A DNA stretch of 64,000 nt from Viscum album. Its lineage: Eukaryota > Streptophyta > Magnoliopsida > Santalales > Viscaceae. The notes beneath the pieces were generated by a model. That model searched no databases. It worked only from the letters and a program-made list of their open reading frames with translations, and was not told the DNA's origin. Position numbers and translations under genes: made by a program. Of this stretch, positions 1 to 11,894 are shown in pieces (position 1 is the first letter of the stretch; each line of letters opens with the position of its first letter). The stretch is taken from NCBI GenBank assembly GCA_963277665.1, contig OY728120.1, positions 942,945,195 to 943,009,194 on the forward strand, in the 5' to 3' direction.

Positions 1-1105
1 TGATATTGATTCTGAAATAGTATAACGATACTTCAATACATTTCCACAATCATGGGAACGATATCATCACTCCTGCGTACGTACGACCTACCGTCTCAAC
101 GATGTGATGCGACTCGTTCTACATGATCTTCCTTAAATAATGATTATATAAATGAATTTAATGATTAAATATGATATATATTACACTAATACCATTCTGG
201 AAATGATTTATCTATAACATAAAAATAAGAATAAGAATTTATTCGACAAAACACGCATAAGAACAAAAAGCAACAAACACCCGAATAACAAGTAACAATG
301 AAATATTACTAATAAGAAGCTAAGAATATGACAATATATGATATAATAACAATGAGTAAGATTCTGGTATATGTATTTAACATTATTTAAATCATTATAA
401 AAGTGGTTCAAACAATAATGTATGATTTATGATCATGTGGCACACATGAGAATGGTATCATTATGAGATTGGTGGGACCTATATCTCCCTCCAATGCATT
501 GGGTAAAGATTTATATCTCATAATATAGACATGGATAGAATGAAAAGTTAAACCAGTTCAGTGATATAGTACTAGAACGAGAAGTGAATTTGATTATGAA
601 ATGGACTTTGTCCGCTATGATAGTCTTGGCAATGAGTCTTGACTAATATGAAATAATTTTCTATGATTATGTGTGTATGCCACAATGTTTCATGTTTCAT
701 GTTATGATTATTGGTATTACATTTCACTACTATGATTTATCCCATGTTATGATATTATGATATCTTTTGCAGGTTATGATTTTAATAATGTTATTTTATT
801 ATGAATACTATATGAATGATATTTCTTTTGTTTACCCTTACTGAGCATTTGAGATCACCCTTTTGTATGTTTTATTTTCCCCAGGTCGGGAAGAAGGGTA
901 TTAAGTAGGATATGCCAAAAAGGGATTCTAGATATGATGAAATAAATGGGAGACAATGTAGGTGCTTTATGAACTAGTTGTTTATGTTTCCAAGTTTCTA
1001 AAGACACTATACCTATACGGTCCTACTGTGGTTTTGTTATATGTTGTAATAAGTGTGCTTCAATTTTGAAGTAAAAATAATGTATGTAAAGTATGAGTCA
1101 TTATT
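1..1105 (+). repeat. Element A 5' LTR, 3' portion
   Basis: This stretch aligns base by base with the end of the 3' LTR (about 5545-7285). It lacks a block of about 640 bp that the 3' copy carries at roughly 5948-6600. It contains the motif TTACTGAGC followed by a pyrimidine-rich tract and CCCCAGGT near 838-888, a pattern common in the U5 of plant Gypsy LTRs. The end is set at 1105, where the family ending TTACA reads TTATT, immediately before the primer-binding site. The remainder of the LTR lies left of the window. Confidence 0.85.
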
Positions 1106-1106
1106 G

Positions 1107-1119
1107 TTGTTATCAAAGG
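1107..1119 (+). other. Element A primer-binding site (tRNA-iMet type, decayed)
   Basis: TTGTTATCAAAGG sits right after the LTR end. Against the initiator-Met PBS TGGTATCAGAGC it has three mismatches, one of them a G-to-A change. It would have primed minus-strand DNA synthesis from the host tRNA. Confidence 0.75.
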
Positions 1120-1580
1120 AAAATTTTAGTCAACCTTTGGAAACTAGGATGTGAAATCTTTAGTGAGATCCCTAGAGATATTTCTAAGGTATGTCTAGGG
1201 ATGTCTTTAAGGTTTAGTATAACTATATTTTATAGTCCTAGAATTATTTTGATGATCATGAATAACCTAGGGTGAACCTTAGGTGTCCGGGATTAATGAA
1301 TGTGTGATAAGTTAGACATCTCATAAGTGGATTTTTAAGATTATGTGGTTACCTATTATTTTAACTGTTTCTTACACCATGGATATTGGTTTTAGTCAAT
1401 GGAGGGAACCAGAAGGAATTGGGTCAATATTGAATCCGATGGACAAATTGGTGGCTATGAGTAATGAAATTGCATAATGCCTAGAAAGAAAGTTTTTGTG
1501 ATTATGTCTAATCAGTCATCACGATATATGATTAACAATGTGAAATTTGGTGGTATTCCTAATAATAAAATAAGAGTAAG

Positions 1581-1808
1581 ATGGAATTCTATGCATGTTC
1601 CCATGGTGAGGAGCATAGAGAAAGGATGATTGAGATTTCTAAAGAAGGGAAGAAGAACCTTGAGGAATACCTCAAATGGAAGGGAAGATTTTATCTGTGT
1701 GGAGAAAAGGGTCATAGAGTGACAGACTATTTTGGAGTTCAATGTCATATTTTTAGAGAACATGGGAATTACCCAACTCAATTCCTTGACCTAAGAGGTT
1801 ACTTCTAA
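1581..1808 (+). pseudogene. Element A gag fragment with two dead CCHC zinc knuckles
   Basis: This open stretch of 75 codons holds two motifs with exact CX2CX4HX4C spacing. In the first (1689-1730) the four ligands read F, C, H, Y. In the second (1743-1784) they read C, F, N, F. Tandem knuckles of this spacing are the RNA-binding part of Gypsy nucleocapsid, so this is the C-terminal part of gag. The surrounding residues are basic (Lys/Arg-rich), which fits. With two and three ligands lost it cannot bind zinc normally. The first Met is arbitrary, since upstream gag is too decayed to extend. Confidence 0.7.
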
Positions 1809-3245
1809 ATCAAGGAAAGACTTATTCCAGGAAAATCATTGAAGAGGATGGATTGAAGTGTTTATGTATTGGTATTCAAGAATAATGTTGGTGAGGTACT
1901 TTTATGGTATATTGGAATATTTTTGTATTAGTCTATTGTGGTTTTCAATAATTTTATGGTACTGGTAACCCTGAAAAGTGATTCAAATATTTTTTAAAGT
2001 AGATGATATGTGTATAATGAATGGATATGGATAAAATAATATGTTTTATAGTATTAATGTGCTCATGATTGATATAAGGACTAAGTGATATCATTGTTTG
2101 AGTATATAGAATTTTTGGGATTTTGTTATGTGGAATGTGTTAACTTTTAACTGCATTCATGTTTTCACTAAGGTTCAATGGGTATTTATTTTTCAAGAGA
2201 ATACATGATTATGGACTTCGAATGTTTGGAATGTGACCTACAAGACATATCTTATGATATATGGGGATAAATGATGGTATTCACATTCTTGTTATATGAC
2301 CTCTCCAGTAATCTTTTTTAATATGAGATTGGACAGCAGTATTTTGGATAATCCTAAAGATTGGAATGGATTATGTTGGACATAAGATAGTATTTTTTAA
2401 GGCTAGAACATTTCCGATATTATTGATGGAAAGTTATAATAATGTAGTTTTAGAAAAAGGACAACCTACAAGACGAGCGACAACCCGTCACGTCGGACAA
2501 GGCTGTGGAAATCAAAGCCACAACTGAAGTGCGAGAGGCTTTTATCCAATACCACTGGCCTATAGGAAGTCCCTGGTTAGTATAAATTAGTTTAAATTTA
2601 TGATGTGGTTTGATATACAAAGTATACATCCATTTTCAGAACCATATATGATTAATCTTACCATATATGGACTTTTGTATATTTAATAAATTTTTCTAAC
2701 ATTTTATTTGAGATAGATAGAATGACCCACCATTCTTTCACATGATCTGATAACGCTTCACGAATGACAAATTCACCTTCATTTATTTAAGTGATGAAGT
2801 GGAAATTATTCAAGGCACGAAAAATGGTGAGATTGTACCAAAATCAAGTAAGTATTTCTTTTAATTCAACAATTCTTCAACATTAGGAAAATGATCTTGA
2901 AAATAAAAAATGTTGTCCTGGTGTCCTTATATCCGTTTAATCAGATGGTACATTAATTCATTACAAATTTATGGCTTTGTGATTGTTGGCTTTTTCATAG
3001 CTATGTCCTCTACCACTCTCCATCAGAACTTGATGGTTAGATTTTTTTTCCATATACATATTTTAACATACATTCTCCTATGTGGAAACACAGTTATGAT
3101 TTAATCTGGGTAACCATTAAATTTATTACTTTAATTTTTAAAATAATGTTTTATTATTCCTTTTACGATGTGGGTTTCTACGAACAAAACTTTCAAGTAG
3201 TAAACAATTTATAATCCCGATGAATTTTGAGGGAGAAATTCATTT
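1809..3245 (+). other. Element A internal remainder, no readable pol
   Basis: Between the gag fossil and the polypurine tract I see no protease DSG, RT or integrase motif in any frame. A GC-richer patch at 2460-2580 translates to a basic Arg/Gly/Gln-rich stretch that could be a gag-type nucleic-acid-binding tail, but this is weak. Open stretches here are short and look like chance. Confidence 0.5.
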
Positions 3246-3258
3246 AAAAGGGGTAGAA
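3246..3258 (+). other. Element A polypurine tract
   Basis: AAAAGGGGTAGAA lies directly before the TGTAAC start of the 3' LTR. It is the expected plus-strand primer site and fixes the LTR start. Confidence 0.8.
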
Positions 3259-6200
3259 TGTAACTCCTCGATATTTTATGTAATATATTATTTTTAATTT
3301 CATTGATGTGATCTATTATACACTAAACCAATATTAGCTTGTACAATATGCAACACCATATTAGCTTGTAGTATATGCAACACTATTCATTTGTCGTGTT
3401 ACACACAATTTCAAGTTCGTTTTGTGAAAATTATTATACACAACATTATGTATAGATTTTTATTAATATATAAATGAAATAAGTTTTGATTATGTTATAC
3501 ACAACACCAAAAGGAGCTTTTAGTACACGCTACCCTGACTTGGCTTGCATTACATGCAATCAATACCTTCCTCGATAGCATGTGTAGTACGCAATAACGA
3601 GTTTCACTAAACGAGATATTATTATAATATTATTATGAACTAGAGGTTATGAATAGTAATACCCACTTTTTGAAATTTTATAAATTTTACCTTTCAAAAT
3701 GGACTTTATTTTTGGGTTCGGAATATAGAAATTATCCTAGGGTGAATTTGTCATATTTTTCTGAAAAAATTCAATTTTTTATGAATAGTGAAAACACTTT
3801 ATTACTTTTTAAAAACCCACTTTTTATTTAAATAATTATTTATTTTATTTAAATTTATTTTAGGTCTAAATTGATACATAATACCTATATAAGTTAAATT
3901 TAATTCATTGGAGTCATTTTTAATAATTATAGATATATAAAAATTTTAACGAACTTTTCACCGTCTTTTACCCACCTCCTAGGAGAATTTGAAAATTTAC
4001 ATAAAACATAATTTTACCACTTCTATGAGTGGAATTTCGAAACTAAGAGAGACACAGTTAATATTAAGGAGTAAAATGTGTTTTATTAAGATAAAAATAA
4101 TTTTTGGTGAATAGTAACGTTTTACTTTTTTTTACCGCGGTAAAAAGTAAATAGGGTAATTAAAGGTAAAAATGATATTATTATTACCCTAACACACGTC
4201 CTAATTCTATTGGATAATTATAATTCGACCAAAAAAACCTTAGGAATATAATATTATCATTTAGGCCCACTTGGATTAGATTATAACATATATTATTATT
4301 TAATTTAAAGAAGAGTTTAAAGAGTTAAAATCAATGTTTAATAACTAAAACATTTTTATTATAGGGATATAAATAAGATAAATTCAACTATAAATATTCC
4401 TTAGAAAGAGAATAATATTTCCTATATAATTTTATTTTATTTATAATTTTTAGACATTAAATAAGATATGTTATTTATGACATAATTATGATGCAGTAAT
4501 TACCTTATTAATGAAATTTTAACATAATTGATGTTATAAATACCCAAATAAATGTAATTTGGGACTTTTTATAAATTAAAATAATTTTTTTTGGATAATA
4601 TGATATGTTAGTATTTATTTAATTAACCTTTTTATAAATAATCATGCTGTTATGATTTTCACAAAAATCAATTACCAAATAGTGTCAAAATTGACTTAAA
4701 ATAGTTTTTAAAACAAAAATTATATTATTAATTGTTATTATATTTATAAAAATTTATGGTTCTAAAAATTACTTTTATATGATTATATATATTAATAATG
4801 AACCAATTCGGATATTTTTGGCTTTTTCTAGTAAGTTTATTAACCATATAGTTTAAGAAAACAAGAAGACACGGTAAAAGTTAAAATATTTATCTTAGAG
4901 TTTAATCTAAATGATATGGTTAAAATGGTGACCTAAACTTGTATGAAACCTATTATTTGAGGGTATTTCGACCCATACCCAATTTAGCTTCTAAATAAAT
5001 TAATTTGGAGCTATTATAAACCGAATATGACTTTATTATAAAATAATAGTTTATGTTTTTCCTAAGGTGCCCCTCTCCTCCCTTATAAAAGGGCACCTCC
5101 TCACTCTCCTCCTCACAACAATTTGAGACTTCATCCTCGGCCAAACCCTGAAAATTTATCTTCTCCACTTCCCTAGAAACATCCTAGAGGTCCTGGTCTT
5201 CTTCAAATACTATTTTTAGTACCCTAGGAGGAGGCTAAGAAGAGGCACTTCAAAGAATAGGTAATGTCTGTTTCCGATTGTTTCAAATTTATTTCTTCTT
5301 ATACTTCCACTTCATTAGTTTTTTCAATATGAATTAATAACATCAGTATCACTCATATACTGATATGTTATTATAAATATGAAACAACTTTATTTCACCT
5401 TATATCCATCCTACAGAAAATGAAATCACCGCGCATGCATACGTATGAAATACCGTCTCCACGCCGTGGTGTAATCTGTTTTCCGCCACCGCCTTACATG
5501 GATGGGTATAATGGTGTAAAGAATAACTATATATGATTATTTTAAAGTGAAATTGAATATGAAATACTATACATATACTTCAATACAATTCCACGATCAT
5601 GGGAACGATATCATTGCTCGTGCGTACGTACAACCTACCATCTCCCCGATGTGATGCGACTCGTTCTACATGATATTCATTACATAATGATTATATAAAT
5701 GAATTGAATGAATAAATATGATATATATTACAATAATACCATTATGGAAATGATTTATCTATAACCTAAAAATAATAATAATAATTTAATCGACAAAAAT
5801 CGGATAAGAACAAAAAGCAATAAACACCCAAATAACAAGTAACAATGAAATATTACTAATAAGAAGCTAAGAATATGACCATATATGATATCATAAAATT
5901 GAGTAAGATTATGGAATAATTCGATAACATTATTTAAATAATTATATAGGAGGTTAGGACACATAGTAAAGAAATCGGACCTACGGTAAGGGAAAATCTC
6001 ACAATCTCATTTTTAGCCGAGATTGTTTATACTTTGGTAGTTACTGGGGTGTATTTATCATCCACATCCATGTTTCCTCAGTATGTAATATTATTTATAT
6101 CCTCCTAAAATTGTTTAAATCCAATATTACTTATTGGTGAGTTTTTATTAAAATATATGGAACAAATCCTTTTTTGTTTTTAGTACGAGGTACTTTTTGA

Positions 6201-7285
6201 ATTTTCCGGAAAAAGTACGGAAGAATGTTTTTTTAACTTATACAGCATGAATGGATTTTTATGATTTTAGATAACATTATATCCATGAAGCATACTTTAA
6301 AATTTTTCATGTTTATTTTTAATTAACTTATTTTAGTTAAATATTTTATGACATTTTAAGTAAGGAAAAATGTTATTGAGGTAGAAAGGATATTTTCCTT
6401 AAGAATGGAGTTCAAGAATTTTATCAAAATTATTTTACATATAAGATAATATAGGGCTCTATTTGTATCCCTATTTTTAAATTTATTTGATTATGTTATG
6501 ATGGAAATATTTTTATGATGTCCTTTTATATTATATGGATTATGTTATGATGGAATGACGTTTAAGAATCCTATATTTATTACATGGGTTATGATATGAT
6601 GAATGATTTATGATCTTGGAGAACACATAATAATGGTATCATTATGAGATGGGTGGGACCTATATCTCCCTCAAATGCATTGGGTAATGATTTATATCTT
6701 ATTAGATTGACATGGCTGGAACGATAAGTAAAACCAGATCAGTGATACAAGACTGGAACAAGGAGTGAACTCAGCTTAGAAATGGACTTTGTCTGCTATG
6801 ATAGTCTTGGAAATGAGTCTTGAATAATATGAAATGAGTTTCTATGATTATGTGTGTATTCCACAACGTTTCATGTTTTATGTTATGATTATTGGGATTA
6901 CATTTCACTACTATGATTTATCCCATGTTATGATATTATGATCTCTTTTGCAGGTTAAGATTTTCAAAATGTTATGTTCTTATGAAAATGTTAGAATGAT
7001 ATTTCTTTTTTTTACCCTTTCTGAGCATTTGATCTCACCCTTTTTTATGTTTTCTTGTCCCCAGGTCAGGAAGAAGGGTATTAAGTAGGATATTCCAAAA
7101 TGGATTCTAGATATGGTGAAATAAATGGGAGACAATGTAGATTATTTATGAACCAGTTGTTTGTGTTTCCCCGTTTCTAAAGACACAATACCTATACAGT
7201 CCTACTGTGATTTTGTTATATGTTGTAATATGTGTGCTTAAATTTTTGAAGTAATAACAATGTATTTAAAGTATGGGTCGTTATA
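3259..7285 (+). repeat. Element A 3' LTR
   Basis: The LTR begins TGTAACTCC after the polypurine tract. It ends TCGTTATA (family ending TCGTTACA) at the point homologous to the 5' LTR end, giving about 4.03 kb. It carries a TATA box at 5084, a CpG-rich block with GCGTACGTAC and ACCTACC at 5622-5649, and a related block at 5431-5466, about 190 bp away. An 18-nt perfect palindrome lies at 4129-4146. The 640 bp at 5948-6600 is missing from the left LTR. It resembles sequence in the element C LTR (GACACAAGGTAAGG type), so the left LTR has probably suffered a deletion. Confidence 0.88.
5084..5090 (+). promoter_or_regulatory. TATA box of element A LTR
   Basis: TATAAAA sits in a pyrimidine-rich, GC-richer context (CTCCCTTATAAAAGGGCACC) within an AT-rich LTR. 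The same TATA plus CACC/CTC-rich start context recurs in the F and C LTRs, so it is the likely U3/R promoter. No function can be shown from sequence alone. Confidence 0.65.
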
Positions 7286-8289
7286 TTTACCTCATGAAAT
7301 GATCCACTCCCAATATATTCCTCTAGAGTTGATCCAGTTGATCTCTTGTATGGACATCACCAACTTTTATTTTCTAATTCAACAGAGCCATTATTGAAAC
7401 AAACTATACTATTCTAATTTTTACCATATCATGATACTGATTTGGAAAATTGACTTCCTTTGTAAGCCTTCCCAACACAACAACCGTGTTTCCCCTATGG
7501 AAAACCATTGTGAATATACATATCCTAGACGATGAAACATGGTAATCATCAAATTCTATATCATTTCAAATTCAACATTAAGTAAAAATAATTTATGGAT
7601 ATTTTATTAACAACATCCTAACACCTAATGTTATATAAACTAACATAGATACCAAAAATAAGGCCCCAAAATTAAAAATTTTGTCATCTTGAGTTAAGTC
7701 CATAATTTGAGTTTTATTCACTTCGAGGGTCTTTTCACGACTTCATTTTTAGATAATTAGGCTATAACTCATACATATCATCTTTAATATTAAAAACTAC
7801 ACACTTCTACTTAGTATCTATTTTTTATGAACAAAATTTTTTAAAAAGAAACATGTTTTTGTTTCATGATTAAACATCACAAATTTTTCTTAATCCCAAA
7901 AATGACTCTATTCTCTTTTAATTCATGTGAAAGAAATTTCCAAACATGGGATAATCATAAAAAGATTATTAAAGGATACACAATGTTGGAAAACAATTAG
8001 TCTTTTTAAAACATTTAAACCATTAATACTTTATTATTATGTAATACCTTTCACCATTAGAAAGAGGTAAATACACTTCAATGAAAAAAATCTCAATAAT
8101 TACGCTATTATAATCATAATATTACCTTAAAATACACAAAACCCAACATATCACATAAAAAGATAACCTTGTACATAATGATCATGAAATGGAATAACCA
8201 TACGGTTGACTTCAACACATATCACTAAATTGAACAACAATGAGGCTTACTTCCATACAAATTTCATTATAGGTTATACAGGAATAACC
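7286..8289. other. AT-rich stretch, unassigned
   Basis: This 1 kb follows the element A 3' LTR. It probably includes the U5 end of the minus-strand F 3' LTR, whose left boundary I could not place, and some older sequence at 7286-7580. No coding frame, structural RNA or clear repeat was recognised. Confidence 0.4.
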
Positions 8290-8296
8290 CATCCAT

Positions 8297-8373
8297 GGGT
8301 TATCAAATAACCACACATATTTGGTTTATCAAGTAACCAACCATATTTGGATTATCGCATAACCACACGTCAA
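8297..8373. repeat. Tandem 26-bp repeat, 3 copies, each an inverted repeat
   Basis: Three copies of about 26 bp run from 8297. Each contains a GGTTAT-like arm, a 3-nt loop and an ATAACC arm. The first is a perfect GGTTATCAAATAACC, and the third keeps TTAT/ATAA around CGC. They lie in the U5 side of the F LTR. Confidence 0.7.
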
Positions 8374-9893
8374 ATATCCAACTACCATAATATAATTATA
8401 ACACATAAAATATTTCAATCATTATCATTTCAATCATAAATTTTAATTTTCAATCAAAAGGAATAATTTGAAGATATTTCTATAATCAAATCATTATTAA
8501 ATCTATTTTCAATACTAAAATTTCTAAAAATGTAAAATGGTATTTACTTTTCATTTAAAAACGTTTTAGCTTGCGGAGGAATCCAAATATCAAATAATGG
8601 TCCTGGAGGTAGAAAATTCATTATCATCGCATACATTAATAACATTTCTTTTTTTATTAATATAATTCTTCATATAGAAAATATTCCATTTGAAAATCCT
8701 TTTAATGAAATTAAAATTAAAAGTTATTTATTATACACCATATAAAATAAGGGGGAGTATATTTTCAAAATATTCCACAATGAATGGAGATTGAGATGAA
8801 GTCCCTTACCTTGAGTATGAATCATCATATACAATCATTATATTTTTAAATTATAAAAATTTGTTTATTTATATATTATTGAGAATATCATACAAGTTTC
8901 TTATTCTGTTATTTTAGATATAATCATGTTATACAATTTTTCATAACAATTTATGTTTATATTAGACATTTTTTCATATTTTTCCCATGAGTCAGAAATG
9001 AAATTGTTATAATATAAATTATCCATGTGGTCAAAAATCCTTCATCTCCATAATATTATTCATAACATAATAATCAATTTTTTAAGTCAATTATATTGAA
9101 AAATCAATACATATTTTAGGTTATGAAAAATGAACACCGTTATATTCGGGGAGACTGTAGGCTATAAGTACTCAGGAGTAACATTTTCTATTTTTCAATG
9201 ATCATAATGGACAAAGGTAATTATTATTTTGTCTTTCCAAAATTATAATAGTATTATTAACATATTAACAATAATTTAAGATGGATTATATATATCATAC
9301 AAGTGATGTGGGGAAAAAATGATTCAAATTGCTTCGTGGAGGTGATAGTTCACATATACACACAAAAGACATTATCATTTATATGTGTATAGAAAGTAAG
9401 AATATAATTGAAATGATATTTTTTTTCAATGATATGTATGTTATTAATATAATATTTAATTATTTATTAAATTGTTATATCGTTTCTTGATAGATTGTAA
9501 TGAAAAAAATCTATATCGGTTCGCGAGGCGGTAGTCCGCCTTACACACTAACTAAATTTTCATTTCCCATTTGATGAAATTAGAGATGGATTTATTTTAG
9601 AATATTTACATAATAATACATCTTTATATTGAGGATATATGGGTGATTATTTCATCTTATAATAATAATATTAAAAGGAAGTTGAAGAAGAAATAAAACA
9701 GAAATACTTAAAAAAACAAAACCTCTTCTTTTGTTGATCACGATTAAAGTAAACCTTAACACCTCTAGAGATCATGTTCTTCCTAAAAAAAGATTAAATT
9801 ATTTTGGTGGTATATTATAGGAATGGTTTTTTGTGGATCATTCCAAATCAAAATGTATTTCGAAGTGTGATTATAAGAGAAGAGTTGGTACCT

Positions 9894-9900
9894 TTTTATA
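9894..9900 (-). promoter_or_regulatory. TATA box of element F 3' LTR
   Basis: On the minus strand TATAAAA lies in CCTATAAAAAGGTACC. The matching site in the other F LTR is at 28266-28272, and the context parallels the element A promoter. Confidence 0.55.
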
Positions 9901-11880
9901 GGATAGAGATGTGGTACCCTTGGATACTCTTATAATATTAAATTAATATAAATTAATTTTTTTTCATCCAAATTGAAATAAATTGAGATATTTATAATAT
10001 CATTTTAGTATCTTTCTAATTCCTATCATCTAATAAGTTTTCAATGCATTTTTTTTATTCTGACCATATTTTTTTTGTTTACCCTTAATTTTTCTCTTTT
10101 AGTTATAAATATAGTCACAATATTGTAAATATTAAGAGGCAAAAAAATTTATATATATGGGGTAAATTCTTCATAATTGATCAGTTAATTAACTTTTAGG
10201 AAATATCATAGTCATATTATAAATTTTAATTATTAGTAGTATTTTTAAATAATTTAACAAAATAATAATTGTATAGAATAACAATTAGGTCAACATTTTA
10301 TCTAATAATTTCATTGAATTTAAATAAATTACAAAAAGGCAGATGACATTAAAAATAAACATTTAATATAATTATAAAATTTCATTGTCACCATTAAAAA
10401 TATTTCATGTCACAAATTATGTCAAAATTTTTTTTGTTTTCTATTTATAATATCATTTATTTTAATCATTAACTAATAAATATATTATCATATCATCATT
10501 ATTCCTTAATTAAATTTAAATATTTATTTCCTAAAAATTTTAAATCAAGTAACTCGATATATGTAATATTTTTCTATTTATAATTACTATATATATTCTA
10601 AGATATATCTTATATAACCCAATATTAATGATTTTAATAAAAATTTACATTATTACGACATGTTTTCTTCTCTTTAAATTAAATGATATAAATGTCATAA
10701 TCACACCCAAGTGGATTTCAAAGGCCACAATTTCAACACATGGATTCTCAATATCATCCATATCTCATTCAATGATATTACTAAAAGTGTTATGTTAGTT
10801 TTATATTATTATTATATTAATTTTACTCTTAATTATCCTATTTACCTTTAACTGTATTAATTTAAAACAATTTGTAATGTTACTATTTATAATATCCAAA
10901 AATAATATAGCTATATTTACATAATTTTGATATTATGTTTCCAGATATGAAAAAATATTTTCCAAATTCAAATAATATAATTTTTAGAAATGAATTTAAA
11001 TACTAATCTCAATGACTAAAAACGAAAATGGGGGTTTAAAGTAAAATGTTCTAAATTTCACATTGTTTTTAAATTAAATTTCATTATGATTAATTACAAT
11101 AACCAAAATTATATTAAATAATAAGAAATTTATTTTATTATACTTTAAAACCAATTAAAATGATAATATTACTATATAATGAAATTATAAAAAAGGTATT
11201 TTGGAATTAAAAAGCACTATTTTTCACTATTCATTAAAAATATTAATTATTTCAGAATAATACCAAAACGGCAGGAAAAGAAAATTTTGATGTCCCAATT
11301 CCACATAAAAAGTTTATCATGTCATATAGAATACATAAAAGTAAACAAAACTATATTAAAAATTGTTTTCCATCAAAAGGTGGTAAAACTACCTTTAAAA
11401 AATATTAGATTATTTTATACTAAAAATTTAATTTATTCTCATTTTAAGCCTCTAAAAATATTGTTAATGAAAGTGAAAACATTTAATAAACAAATTTAAA
11501 ACTAATATAGTTTGTGTTCTTGATTCCCAATAATATAATTGATTTGAAATAACTACCATTTAAATAAATACTAATAGAGTATTATTTTTTTGGTATAACA
11601 TTGTCATGTGTTCAACAAAAGATATCAGAGAAACATGTTATTGCGTATCGAGTATTCTATTAGACATATCATATCTCTTAATGTAAAATTAATATATATT
11701 TCATGAATATAAATTGATATGAAAATGTCTGATTATATAATTATCTTGTATATTACATAATGTCATAGTTTTTTGGTATTTAAAGTATTTACCTTTTAAC
11801 TTTAAGCTTGTACATTATCATACCTATACTACATTAAACCTTTTTTTTACAAAGAATGCATTTTCATGATTAAAAACTAA

Positions 11881-11894
11881 TATATATATATATA
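11881..11894. repeat. (TA)7 microsatellite
   Basis: A short TA run inside the AT-rich U3 of the F LTR. A similar 16-nt AT run lies at 26596-26611. Neither is notable. Confidence 0.8.

Larger units (their letters stand above)
1..7285 (+). mobile_element. Element A, Ty3/Gypsy LTR retrotransposon (left-truncated by window)
   Basis: The first 1.1 kb and the stretch from about 5545 to 7285 are two copies of one sequence in the same orientation, bracketing a small internal region. The left copy is followed by a tRNA-iMet-type primer-binding site and the right copy is preceded by a polypurine tract, so they are the 5' and 3' LTRs. The internal region is only 2.15 kb and holds a recognisable gag zinc-knuckle fossil but no convincing RT, RNase H or integrase. 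The element is therefore a deletion derivative or too decayed to read. It is Gypsy-like by its knuckle pair and LTR style. The left boundary and target duplication lie outside the window. Confidence 0.85.

Noticed and set aside
208..5964. Similar minus-strand open frames at 208-411 and 5755-5964
   Set aside because: They are the same stretch of the two LTRs of element A. Similarity is explained by LTR duplication, and the frames have no family resemblance.
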